A DNA stretch of 13,134 nucleotides from Candidatus Saccharibacteria bacterium UBA1944 (GCA_002336935.1 DDEW01000011.1:56305-69438), one strand, 5' to 3'; positions 6,453 through 12,990 are shown, counted from the first letter of the stretch. Translations and numbers: made by a program. Notes: generated from the sequence alone by a model not told the origin.

Positions 6453-7510
6453 TATTTTGTTTCGGCTTCTGCTAACGTGTAGGTCGCTTTGGCAACGCGC
6501 TTGAATTCTGATTTACTCTGGAGGTTCAAAAGAATGGTTGTTTCTTTTACTTGGCGACTTTTGAGGACGCGCTTGACGATTTCGTCGCGGTGGAGTGGTT
6601 CACCGGCCTTTTTAAGCACTTTCGTGATGATGTCACTCACTGTCCCCTTGCTGTAACCCCAGCTATCGAGGGCATAAATGCCACGCCCAATGAGTACAAA
6701 GCGCTTGTCTTTGATGAGTTCGTTGTGGATTGCTTGCGTGGTCACGTCTTTGCGCTTGAAATCGCTATCCTTGATATGTTTTGCAATGTCGCTAAAGTGC
6801 ATTGGCTTGCCGTTGTCGGCTAGAATAACGTAGATTTTGTCGCGAATATTCTTGGGGTTAACGGTTGGCCATTTCACAAGCCCCCATACGTCTTTGAGGC
6901 TAGCAAGCAGCTTTGAGAGGCTTGCCAAAGCGCGAACTTGGCTTGGGCTTTCGTGATTCAGCATACCATGGAGGGTTTCGACATCGACTGGTTCACCGTG
7001 CTTTTTGATAGCTTTGACGATCTCATCAACTTGGCTACGAACCTTCTTTTCGTCACCGTTTTCTGCAATGCCTACGCCCTGATAATAATTGTCGTTCTCA
7101 CTCACAACGGTGAGCTTTGGCGATAGCTCCGCTACAAAGGCAACGTGTGCTTTAGTTTCGGCGCTTGGCGTGCCGTCTACTAAGTGAGCGGCAACATCTT
7201 GGACGCGACCGATACGGCCGTTCTCGCTTAAATCACGAATAATGAGGCGCTCTACTTCGTGTACGGCAGGAATCTTACCTTCATCTGCAGCAATTTTGAG
7301 TCGAATGAGGATTGCCTTTTCGAGCTGACGAACGCGCTCGCGGGTAATACCAAGTAATTCACCAATTTGCTCTAGCGTTTCACGGCGATCAAACAGTCCA
7401 AACCGACGCGTGATAATTTCACGTTCACGTTCTTGGTCAATAACGCTCAAGATGTCGCTTACAGCGGACTTTAGAATTGCTGCAGTATCTTTAGACGCAG
7501 ATTCGGTCAT
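6452..7510 (-). CDS. Sigma region 4 / HARE-HTH fusion transcription regulator
   Basis: This 352-residue protein starts with a sigma-70 region 4-like helix-turn-helix (about 18-72). It includes REREIITRRFGLFDRRETLE and EQIGELLGITRERVRQLEKA, very close to the -35-binding end of primary sigma factors. No region 2 or 3 is present, so it cannot be a complete sigma factor. After a middle part (about 80-210) come one or two HARE-HTH winged-helix units (about 221-285 and 288-348, the first with NGKPMHFSDIAKHI and IGRGIYALDSWG). HARE-HTH is the domain of the Firmicutes RNA polymerase delta subunit (RpoE). The likely role is binding DNA and RNA polymerase to tune transcription. A ribosome-binding site GGAGA lies 8 nt before the ATG at 7510, and there are two candidate promoters. 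Next upstream on the same strand is the small membrane protein gene. The architecture is clear; the target genes are unknown. Confidence 0.8.
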   Translation of the reverse strand: MTESASKDTAAILKSAVSDILSVIDQEREREIITRRFGLFDRRETLEQIGELLGITRERVRQLEKAILIRLKIAADEGKIPAVHEVERLIIRDLSENGRIGRVQDVAAHLVDGTPSAETKAHVAFVAELSPKLTVVSENDNYYQGVGIAENGDEKKVRSQVDEIVKAIKKHGEPVDVETLHGMLNHESPSQVRALASLSKLLASLKDVWGLVKWPTVNPKNIRDKIYVILADNGKPMHFSDIAKHIKDSDFKRKDVTTQAIHNELIKDKRFVLIGRGIYALDSWGYSKGTVSDIITKVLKKAGEPLHRDEIVKRVLKSRQVKETTILLNLQSKSEFKRVAKATYTLAEAETK

Positions 7511-7580
7511 TGCTTGGTTCTCCGTGCTTCCTCTCGCCTCACCTCTTGGGAATTATGATTTATTTATGAATCTGTGTTTG

Positions 7581-7609
7581 ATTATAGAACATATTCTTCA
7601 AATTGTCAA
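7581..7609 (-). promoter_or_regulatory. Consensus promoter of the sigma-r4/HARE gene
   Basis: TTGACA (7604-7609), a 17-bp spacer and TATAAT (7581-7586) on the minus strand match the sigma-A consensus at every position. The leader would be about 65 nt and carries GGAGA before the ATG. The -10 region overlaps a TGTTCTA heptamer (7585-7591, minus strand), the same motif repeated at 2158-2177 and 2756-2775. Confidence 0.8.
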
Positions 7610-7621
7610 ACACTATTTTTC

Positions 7622-7646
7622 CTACATTTAGTATACCACAATGTAG
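7622..7646. promoter_or_regulatory. Inverted repeat over a second, upstream -10 box
   Basis: CTACATT (7622-7628) and AATGTAG (7640-7646) are perfect 7-bp inverted arms 11 bp apart. On the minus strand the centre contains TGGTATACT, an extended -10 element (hexamer 7630-7635), which would be a second promoter for the sigma-r4/HARE gene. The repeat therefore looks like an operator that could be bound by a dimer, possibly the gene's own product. Confidence 0.45.
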
Positions 7647-7673
7647 ACGCTAATGGTAAATACTTTTTAAAGG

Positions 7674-7691
7674 CTTTTTTATCTAAAAAAG
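7674..7691. repeat. A/T hairpin in the gap upstream of the sigma-r4/HARE gene
   Basis: CTTTTTT pairs with AAAAAAG around the loop ATCT. A competing outer pairing is TACTTTTT (7661-7668) with AAAAAGTA (7686-7693). It lies downstream of the small membrane protein gene, beyond that gene's main terminator-like hairpin, and may be a backup terminator. The remaining gap contains one sequence fitting a DnaA box (TTATACACA, 7753-7761) and nothing else I can assign. Confidence 0.35.
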
Positions 7692-7798
7692 TATGGTTAG
7701 GCTAGCCATATGAGCTGTGTATGTCAAATGCCACCCCTGTTGAGTTAGATATTTATACACAACAAAACGTGGAAAATATTACACCATAAAATGAAGAA

Positions 7799-7832
7799 GC
7801 CGTGGTTTTGCGGGTGAAGGCAAAACCACGGC
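7799..7832 (-). terminator. Terminator of the small GC-rich membrane protein gene
   Basis: A perfect 13-bp stem pairs GCCGTGGTTTTGC (7799-7811) with GCAAAACCACGGC (7820-7832) around an 8-nt loop. On the minus strand it lies 37 bp after the stop at 7869 and is followed by the T-rich sequence TTCTTCATTTTATGG. The tail is imperfect, but stem length and position make a terminator the best reading. Confidence 0.7.
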
Positions 7833-7868
7833 TAGGTGTGGGCCGCTCTTAGGTGGCCCGAAGGTTCG

Positions 7869-8126
7869 TCACCGGTTCGACGTGCGTCCGATGCCGGTGG
7901 CACGGATGACCACGAGGCCGAGCATGTAGCCCAGCCAGCTGTAGAACGCGTGGAGCAGTGCCGTGGTGCCGAAGCCGTCGAAGGCGGCGAAGACCAGCAC
8001 GATGACGGCGAAGATGACGGCGTACCACTTCATGCCAGCGTCGCTGGTGTCGAAGCCCCACTTGAACAGGCTGAAGACCAGGTGGATGACGATGAGGGCT
8101 AGGGCCACCCAGATGATGGTGAACAT
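7869..8126 (-). CDS. Small GC-rich membrane protein, about three transmembrane segments
   Basis: This 85-residue, strongly hydrophobic protein of unknown family has likely membrane segments at about 3-22, 33-55 and 58-76, and ends in a short basic tail (IGRTSNR). By my count only about 5 of 85 codons end in A or T, whereas the neighbouring topA and sigma-r4/HARE genes use mixed third positions, so base composition is clearly foreign or strongly selected. It has a complete private expression unit: a near-consensus promoter, ribosome-binding site AAGGAGA ending 3 nt before the ATG at 8126, and a 13-bp terminator hairpin. It sits between topA and the sigma-r4/HARE gene on the same strand. The lipoprotein gene at 10674-11006 has the same design. 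A long plus-strand reading frame opposite it is a GC-bias artefact. Expression looks likely; the function is unknown. Confidence 0.78.
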   Translation of the reverse strand: MFTIIWVALALIVIHLVFSLFKWGFDTSDAGMKWYAVIFAVIVLVFAAFDGFGTTALLHAFYSWLGYMLGLVVIRATGIGRTSNR

Positions 8127-8170
8127 ATGTCTCCTTGGTGAGAGCGTGCAGAGAGTACTGCAATATTAAT

Positions 8171-8199
8171 ATTATAGCATAAATATAAAAATATATCAA
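8171..8199 (-). promoter_or_regulatory. Strong promoter of the small GC-rich membrane protein gene
   Basis: TTGATA (8194-8199), 17 bp, then TATAAT (8171-8176) preceded by TGC on the minus strand. That is 11 of 12 consensus bases plus the extended -10. The transcript would have a leader of about 38 nt with AAGGAGA. The region also overlaps the end of topA: GCCTA (8205-8209) can pair with TAGGGC (8219-8224), which may form a weak topA terminator. Confidence 0.75.
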
Positions 8200-8223
8200 T
8201 ATTTGCCTAAAGGAGCACTAGGG

Positions 8224-10527
8224 CTACGAGGCCTTTTTAGCGCGACGCCCCCGAGGGCTAGCGCGCTTAGCGGGCGCCTCGCTAAGGAGCTTTTTTGCTT
8301 CCGCTTCCGTAATTGCTTTTGGATCAGTATCTTTAGGAATCTTGGCATTCTTTTTGCCATCCGTAATGTAAGGACCGTAGCGGCCGTTGAGTACCTTTAC
8401 AGCCCCATAGTCGGCAATTGTCTTTTCGGCTTCGGCTTTGAGTTTTGCCTCGTAAAGTGCGCGGGCATCTTCAAGGGAAATATCACGCGGGTCGTGGTCT
8501 TTGATGCTAACAAACAGCTTGCCGATCTGTATGTACGGACCAAATCGACCGATATTGGCTTTGATATCTTGCCCATCGGCCGTTTGACCAACGACGCGTG
8601 GAAGCTTAAAGGCTTCGACTGCTTGTTCGAGCGTAACTGTTTCAATCTTTGCGCCATTTGGCATTGGTGCAAATTGAGGTTTATCGACATCGTCTGCGGT
8701 GCCAAGTTGGAGCATGGGGCCAAATCGCCCAAAACGAGCAGTAATGGTTTTGCCAGTCTTGGGATCGGTGCCCACTTCGCGCGAATTACCTACCTTGCTA
8801 CGATCAATATCTTTAGAACCAGCAATTAGCTGGTGGAATGGCAGGTAGAACTCCTCGAGCATTTGATTGCGCTCAAGCTTGTCTTCGGCAATATCGTCGA
8901 AGTGCTCCTCTACCCTTGCGGTGAAGCCGTAATCAACGATTTGCGTAAAATGGTCAGTTAAAAAGTCGCTAATTAGTTCCCCAGCAGGTGTTGGCACGAG
9001 TTTACCGCGATCGCTGCCGGTTTTTTCTTGGACCACTTCACGGTCAATGTCGTCACCAAGGAGTTGCAACACAATGATATCACGTGGAGTACCTTCGTTT
9101 TCTCCCTTTGCGGCATAGCCGCGCGCCTGAACGGTATTGATAATCGTTGCATACGTGCTTGGGCGGCCAATGCCAAGGTCTTCAAGCCGCTTGACGAGCG
9201 CACCTTCGCTGTAGCGGGCTGGTGGTTTATTAAATAGCTGGCGTGCTTCTACGCTGTAGAGCGAAACTGTGTCTCCTGAAGAAAGTGCGGGAAGTAACGT
9301 ATCGTCTTTGCCGCCGTAGACACGCAGGAAACCGTCAAATACCACTACCTCGCCCTTCGCTTCAAAGACTTCTGAAGCCGTGGATATAGTAATGGTAATA
9401 GTGGTTTTTTCGAGCTGAGCAGGAGCCATCTGGCTTGCAAGGGTACGGCGTCGAATGAGGTCGTACAGTTTTTGGTCGTAGTCGCTGCCGCTCACACTCT
9501 CACGGGTAATGTCAGTGGGACGGATGGCCTCGTGAGCTTCTTGTGCACTCGCACTTTTGGTCTTGAACTTGCGCACCGTGCTGTACTGGATACCATAGAG
9601 GCGTTTGATGTAATCGGCTGTTGCAGCAATCGCCTGGCCGCTTAAGTTAACACTATCTGTTCGCATGTAGGTAATGCGCCCCTCTTGGTAGAGCTTTTGT
9701 GCACTTGCCATCGTCGCTTTACTACTAAAACCAAGCTTACTGTTGGCTTCCTGTTGGAGGGTACTTGTCGTAAAGGGCGCTGCGGGGTTGCGGGTGCTTG
9801 GATTCTTGGTAACATCAGTGACGGTATACTGTGCATCGCGCAGCCGCTCAAGGAATGCTCGCGCTTGCTCTTCGGTGTCAAAACGAGTGGTAAGGTCTGC
9901 TCGCAGCTCTTCGTTACCAGAGGTAAAGACAGCAGCGACTTTAAACTTCGCACTTGCCTCAAAAGCAGTGATTTCCCGCTCACGTTCGACGAGTAGGCGC
10001 ACAGCTGGGCTTTGAACGCGTCCAGCACTTTTGCCGCCAGGCACCTTCTGCCATACTACTGGGCTGAGCTCAAATCCAACAATACGGTCCAGAATTTGAC
10101 GTGCCTGCTGAGCCTCAACGAGTTTCATATCAATGGTACGCGGGTGTTTTACCGCTTCCTCGATAGCGCTTTTGGTTATTTCATGAAAAACAATACGCTT
10201 CGTTTTTTTAGAGTCAAGGCCAAGCACTTCACATAAGTGCCAAGCGATTGCCTCCCCTTCGCGGTCTTCGTCAGTTGCGAGCCAAACGGTTTCAGCGGCT
10301 TTGACCGCTTTTTTAAGTTCGGCAATAACCTTTTTCTTTTCACTATCTACTTCGTAGGTTGTTTTGAAACCATTTTTAACATCAATCGGGGGGGTGCCGT
10401 CTTTAGTTTTTTTAGCGATGGAGCGGATGTGACCAATACTACTGAGCACGGTAAAATCACTACCGAGGTATTTTTCGATAGTTTTTGCTTTAGCGGGGCT
10501 TTCTACGATAACAAGGTTTTTTGACAT
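8224..10527 (-). CDS. topA: DNA topoisomerase I (type IA)
   Basis: This 767-residue enzyme relaxes negatively supercoiled DNA by transient single-strand cleavage through a 5'-phosphotyrosine. The TOPRIM domain is at about 1-110, with VESPAKA (catalytic Glu9) and the metal-binding DEDREGE (86-92). The strand-passage core follows, with VPGGKSAGRVQSPAVRLL (162-179). The active site is ITYMRTDSVNLS, with the catalytic tyrosine at residue 287. No C-terminal zinc-finger cysteines are present. Instead the tail has three glycine-rich repeats (FGRFGPMLQ, IGRFGPYIQ, NGRYGPYIT) typical of the topoisomerase C-terminal repeat family, then a Lys/Arg-rich end. The start is supported by the universal MSKNLVIVESPAKA N-terminus and by a promoter giving only about 6 nt of leader. 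Length and motifs are complete, so it should be active. Confidence 0.96.
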   Translation of the reverse strand: MSKNLVIVESPAKAKTIEKYLGSDFTVLSSIGHIRSIAKKTKDGTPPIDVKNGFKTTYEVDSEKKKVIAELKKAVKAAETVWLATDEDREGEAIAWHLCEVLGLDSKKTKRIVFHEITKSAIEEAVKHPRTIDMKLVEAQQARQILDRIVGFELSPVVWQKVPGGKSAGRVQSPAVRLLVEREREITAFEASAKFKVAAVFTSGNEELRADLTTRFDTEEQARAFLERLRDAQYTVTDVTKNPSTRNPAAPFTTSTLQQEANSKLGFSSKATMASAQKLYQEGRITYMRTDSVNLSGQAIAATADYIKRLYGIQYSTVRKFKTKSASAQEAHEAIRPTDITRESVSGSDYDQKLYDLIRRRTLASQMAPAQLEKTTITITISTASEVFEAKGEVVVFDGFLRVYGGKDDTLLPALSSGDTVSLYSVEARQLFNKPPARYSEGALVKRLEDLGIGRPSTYATIINTVQARGYAAKGENEGTPRDIIVLQLLGDDIDREVVQEKTGSDRGKLVPTPAGELISDFLTDHFTQIVDYGFTARVEEHFDDIAEDKLERNQMLEEFYLPFHQLIAGSKDIDRSKVGNSREVGTDPKTGKTITARFGRFGPMLQLGTADDVDKPQFAPMPNGAKIETVTLEQAVEAFKLPRVVGQTADGQDIKANIGRFGPYIQIGKLFVSIKDHDPRDISLEDARALYEAKLKAEAEKTIADYGAVKVLNGRYGPYITDGKKNAKIPKDTDPKAITEAEAKKLLSEAPAKRASPRGRRAKKAS

Positions 10528-10539
10528 AATTATATGACC

Positions 10540-10568
10540 ACTATATATAATGTTGCTCGTGGCGACAA
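10540..10568 (-). promoter_or_regulatory. topA promoter
   Basis: TTGTCG (10563-10568), 17 bp, then TATAGT (10540-10545) on the minus strand. Initiation near 10533 leaves about 6 nt before the ATG at 10527, with no ribosome-binding site. A second TATAAT (10529-10534) sits too close to the ATG to serve the full-length gene. Confidence 0.55.
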
Positions 10569-10628
10569 ATACAGTGGCTTATACTAATTCAAAGTTGCAT
10601 GTTTTGCAAGGGGCCCAATAAAAGCGAA

Positions 10629-10644
10629 GCGCCCCGAGGGACGC
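10629..10644 (-). terminator. Terminator of the GC-rich lipoprotein gene
   Basis: On the minus strand GCGTCC pairs with GGGCGC (one T-G pair) around the loop CTCG, followed by TTCGCTTTTATT. It lies about 30 bp after the lipoprotein stop. A second small hairpin, CCAGTA/TACTGG, lies at about 10648-10662 between stop and terminator, flanked by two copies of GGACGCC. Confidence 0.5.
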
Positions 10645-10673
10645 CCGCCAGTAAACTACTGGTTGGACGCCGC

Positions 10674-11006
10674 TCAGGGCTTGGTGATCTTGCAGTCTCT
10701 GAGGAGCTTGTCGTGGTCGCGCATCTGCTCGGGCGTGGCGCCCACGATGCCGCTGGTAGTGTCGACGTAGGTACCGTCGGCGTTGAAGGTGACGAAGCCG
10801 GCGCAGCTGCGGTCCTCGGTGTTCAGGAACACCTTGTAGCGGCCGGGGCCGCCGGGCTTGATGCTGGCGTCACGGGTGACGAGCTCGGCATCGGCGTAGC
10901 CGGCCTTCTTGAGCATGTCGATGGCGTTGGGCGTGGTGCCGCAGGCCGTCAGGCTGCCGATTGCAGCGATGGTGGCGAGCGACAGAGCGACAAGACGGGT
11001 GCGCAT
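10674..11006 (-). CDS. Small GC-rich secreted lipoprotein
   Basis: This 110-residue protein has a classical lipoprotein signal: basic MRTR, a hydrophobic core (about 5-18) and the lipobox LTAC with the acylated cysteine at 22. The mature part is about 88 residues, with FVTFNADGTYVDTTSG as its most distinctive segment and two further cysteines (68 and 105) that could form a disulfide outside the cell. I do not recognise the family. Codons end in G or C about 90% of the time, unlike the flanking genes. It has a perfect-consensus promoter, the ribosome-binding site AAGGAGA with GGAG ending 7 nt before the ATG at 11006, and a terminator-like hairpin, matching the design of the gene at 7869-8126. 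Its -35 box begins right after the CDP-alcohol transferase stop. A plus-strand reading frame opposite it is a composition artefact. Confidence 0.83.
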   Translation of the reverse strand: MRTRLVALSLATIAAIGSLTACGTTPNAIDMLKKAGYADAELVTRDASIKPGGPGRYKVFLNTEDRSCAGFVTFNADGTYVDTTSGIVGATPEQMRDHDKLLRDCKITKP

Positions 11007-11071
11007 AGCGATTCTCCTTAGGGAGTGGTTGGGACCGAAAAGAGCGGTCAGGACTTGACTGCTTAATATAA

Positions 11072-11100
11072 ATTATATCAGACTAAATGAAAAATGTCAA
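11072..11100 (-). promoter_or_regulatory. Perfect-consensus promoter of the lipoprotein gene
   Basis: TTGACA (11095-11100), 17 bp, then TATAAT (11072-11077) with an upstream TGA: all 12 consensus bases plus the extended -10. The leader is about 58 nt and carries AAGGAGA. Together with the consensus promoter before the sigma-r4/HARE gene, this is the strongest promoter in the window. Confidence 0.85.
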
Positions 11101-11103
11101 TAC

Positions 11104-11691
11104 TTAGGCTAGCTCGGATGAAGACGACTGCTCATCAAACTCATTATGAATATAGTGCCTGGCTGCGACGAGGCCAAAAGCCATGCCCGCCCCTGCCGCT
11201 GCCCAGCCTAGCCCGCGAGCAACACGATTGCCCGTAGTGTGGGGAGTTAGTTCTTCTGCAAGAGCAAATGACAGGAGTGATATATTATCTGCGGCCATGC
11301 TGTATTTACCGCTTTTAGGTGGGCGAATTGCTCGTTTTTTCTCGTCTTTAAGCCCGTTGTATAGGGTGGCCCCTGCATTCAGAGTATGTTTTGCTGCCAT
11401 TGCTACAAGTAATGGCTTAGGGGCGGTGTTATGGCGCCACATACCCGTGCCAATAGCGAGCATGCCAAGTTTGTCGGCAACAACATCAGCGATGGCACCG
11501 GCGTCGCTAGACATATCGAACTTACGTGCAATCAAGCCGTCAACAATATCACCAAGGCGGCCTAATGCAATAAGCAACTTACCTTCTCTGGTATCAAGGC
11601 GCTGCGAGCCTTCAATTACGGCGGCAAAAGAAGTAGCCGTAATGGCTGTTGGTAGCTGCAGTAGATCTCTTGCACGAATATCTCGCTTCAT
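11104..11691 (-). CDS. CDP-alcohol phosphatidyltransferase family protein
   Basis: This 195-residue membrane enzyme belongs to the family that transfers a phosphatidyl group from a CDP-linked lipid to an alcohol (for example PgsA, making phosphatidylglycerol phosphate). The full signature is present: Asp48, Asp51-Gly52, Ala55-Arg56, Gly65, Asp69 and Asp73, exactly in the D-x2-DG-x2-AR-x8-G-x3-D-x3-D spacing, so the metal and CDP sites look intact. Later hydrophobic segments lie at about 92-110, 133-145 and 160-177; the C-terminus is acidic and serine-rich. It is somewhat divergent around the motif, so the acceptor alcohol cannot be told from sequence. The ATG at 11691 follows an extended -10 by a distance that leaves about a 2-nt leader. 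The lipoprotein promoter starts immediately after its stop. Confidence 0.85.
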   Translation of the reverse strand: MKRDIRARDLLQLPTAITATSFAAVIEGSQRLDTREGKLLIALGRLGDIVDGLIARKFDMSSDAGAIADVVADKLGMLAIGTGMWRHNTAPKPLLVAMAAKHTLNAGATLYNGLKDEKKRAIRPPKSGKYSMAADNISLLSFALAEELTPHTTGNRVARGLGWAAAGAGMAFGLVAARHYIHNEFDEQSSSSELA

Positions 11692-11699
11692 TTAAGCCT

Positions 11700-11708
11700 A
11701 CTATACCA
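11700..11708 (-). promoter_or_regulatory. Extended -10 promoter of the CDP-alcohol transferase gene
   Basis: TGGTATAGT on the minus strand (hexamer 11700-11705). Transcription would start near 11693, two bases before the ATG at 11691, so the message is predicted to be leaderless. No good -35 box is visible, only a T-rich run. Confidence 0.55.
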
Positions 11709-11749
11709 TAACAATGCGATATAAAAAATAACTCTAAGGTGTTGGACTA

Positions 11750-11777
11750 TTGACAACAAACGGTTGACATGTTGAAT
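11750..11777 (+). promoter_or_regulatory. Likely promoter of the 94-residue protein gene
   Basis: TTGACA (11750-11755), 16 bp, then TTGAAT (11772-11777, 4 of 6). A second perfect TTGACA lies at 11764-11769 but has only a poor -10 at the right spacing. The leader would be about 44 nt and includes a purine-rich ribosome-binding site, AGGAAGG at 11813-11819. Confidence 0.45.
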
Positions 11778-11827
11778 CCGTAGGTTCACACTTGAAGGAA
11801 AGCAGTTGATAAAGGAAGGAAAACAAA

Positions 11828-12112
11828 ATGGCTCGCTATATCAATCTACCAGTAACTGGTGAAAAAATAAGAGGTGGGTTTCGCTTTGCTGATGGCGAGG
11901 GATTGACAAGGGAGGACGAGGAACGGTTAGCTGCGGTGCTTGACGGCTTAGTTCGTAGTGCAGGTCATGCTATATGGATGAACCCCGAAACAGATCGTGG
12001 CGCACGAGGCGCACGAGTATTTGGTAGGCCACTCGAAGTGGACGGTCGAGCTGTTCGTTATATTCCGGGTGAAGAAGGGGCGATCTTCCCCCATGAAACA
12101 GACGAAAACTAA
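11828..12112 (+). CDS. Small hypothetical soluble protein
   Basis: This 94-residue protein has no hydrophobic segment and no motif I recognise. It is charged, with a Glu/Arg-rich predicted helix (TREDEERLAAVLDGLVRSAG, about 27-46), then a glycine- and arginine-rich stretch (RGARGARVFGRPLEVDGRAV) and an acidic end. The gene is supported by a good ribosome-binding site 8 nt before the ATG, a promoter-like sequence upstream and balanced codon use. It converges on dprA: its TAA (12110-12112) overlaps the dprA TAG on the other strand. Nothing around it tells its role. It might be a small lineage-specific protein. Confidence 0.68.
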   Translation: MARYINLPVTGEKIRGGFRFADGEGLTREDEERLAAVLDGLVRSAGHAIWMNPETDRGARGARVFGRPLEVDGRAVRYIPGEEGAIFPHETDEN

Positions 12113-12969
12113 CGAAGGGTCCACTGATTGGCGCCAAGTGCTTTAATAGCACCTACCAATTCCAGCGTGGTGAGCGCGACATTGAATTCATCAACAGAGA
12201 GCCGACTTGCTGTGTGAATCGCATCGCCATCACGCAACCCTTGTTGTAACTGTGCTAGTATCGCCGCCTCTGCGGGCGTTGAAGCAAGGGCAAGCTGAAC
12301 CTGGCTTTGCAATAGGTGTGGCGCTATTACTTCTATAATTTCCTCTGGCGACGTGACAAGCAGAGCGCCTTGTTTGATGAGCGCATTGCAGCCTGCACTT
12401 GATGGGCTCGTGATATTGCCGGGCACCACGAATACAGTTTTCCCCTGCTCAAGTGCATGGCTGGCGGTATTAAGTGTTCCACTTCGCGCTGTCGCTTCTG
12501 TAATAAGCAACGCATCGGCAATGCCTGCAACCAGGCGATTTCGCTCGAGCATGTTGGATTTCCATGCCTCAACTGACCCAGGTTCGTACTCGCTGAGGAG
12601 CGCCCCGCCGTTTTGCACAATGGCCTCAGCCAATGCTCGATTGGTTGCAGGAGCAATCTTGGGGAGTCCGCAAGGTAAAATCGCGAGTGTTGTTCCATGC
12701 GCATCGAGCGCCGCCCTGTGGGCGATGGCATCAATACCAAGCGCGAGCCCGCTCACGACAACAATTCCGCGTTCGGCAAGCGCGCGGGCAAAGCGTTCGG
12801 TTACTTCTTGCCCATAGGGGGTAGGTTTGCGAGTACCCACAATAGCAACGGTAGGACTCCGTTGTTGGGGCAACGAACCAATGTAATATAATAATCTTGG
12901 TTTTTTAGCAACGCACTCCGTTATCTGTAAGTACTTATGCTTAAGGGGTATAACTTTATTGATTTTCAT
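12109..12969 (-). CDS. dprA: DNA-processing protein DprA
   Basis: DprA binds incoming single-stranded DNA during natural transformation and loads RecA. This 286-residue version has the Rossmann-like core: VAIVGTRKPTPYG (41-53), SGLALGIDAIAH (73-84), SEYEPG (126-131), NRLVAG (144-149), EATARSGTLNTA (158-169) and VVPGNITSPSSAGCN (181-195). A C-terminal winged-helix domain follows (about 235-286). The N-terminal SAM-like domain of long DprA proteins is missing; only about 40 residues precede the core. I chose the ATG at 12969 over an upstream TTG at 13005 because the minus-strand -10 box (12996-13001) would fall inside the longer form. No ribosome-binding site is seen. Its presence, with a VirD4-like ATPase nearby, fits uptake of external DNA, as expected for a lineage that salvages nucleotides. 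Confidence 0.93.
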   Translation of the reverse strand: MKINKVIPLKHKYLQITECVAKKPRLLYYIGSLPQQRSPTVAIVGTRKPTPYGQEVTERFARALAERGIVVVSGLALGIDAIAHRAALDAHGTTLAILPCGLPKIAPATNRALAEAIVQNGGALLSEYEPGSVEAWKSNMLERNRLVAGIADALLITEATARSGTLNTASHALEQGKTVFVVPGNITSPSSAGCNALIKQGALLVTSPEEIIEVIAPHLLQSQVQLALASTPAEAAILAQLQQGLRDGDAIHTASRLSVDEFNVALTTLELVGAIKALGANQWTLR

Positions 12970-12990
12970 ACAAATTAGTGATAAAAAGTC

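Noticed and set aside
7836..8102. 88-codon acidic plus-strand frame opposite the small membrane protein
   Set aside because: Same GC-bias effect; no start signals, and an extreme Asp/Glu/Gln/His-rich composition unlike a real protein.
8203..8829. 208-codon plus-strand frame opposite the 3' end of topA
   Set aside because: It lies entirely antisense to conserved topoisomerase C-terminal repeats and has no ribosome-binding site.
10599..11021. 140-codon plus-strand frame rich in Gly, Ala and Val opposite the lipoprotein
   Set aside because: It arises from the high GC of the lipoprotein gene, which has a signal peptide, lipobox, ribosome-binding site and promoter. The antisense frame has none of these.
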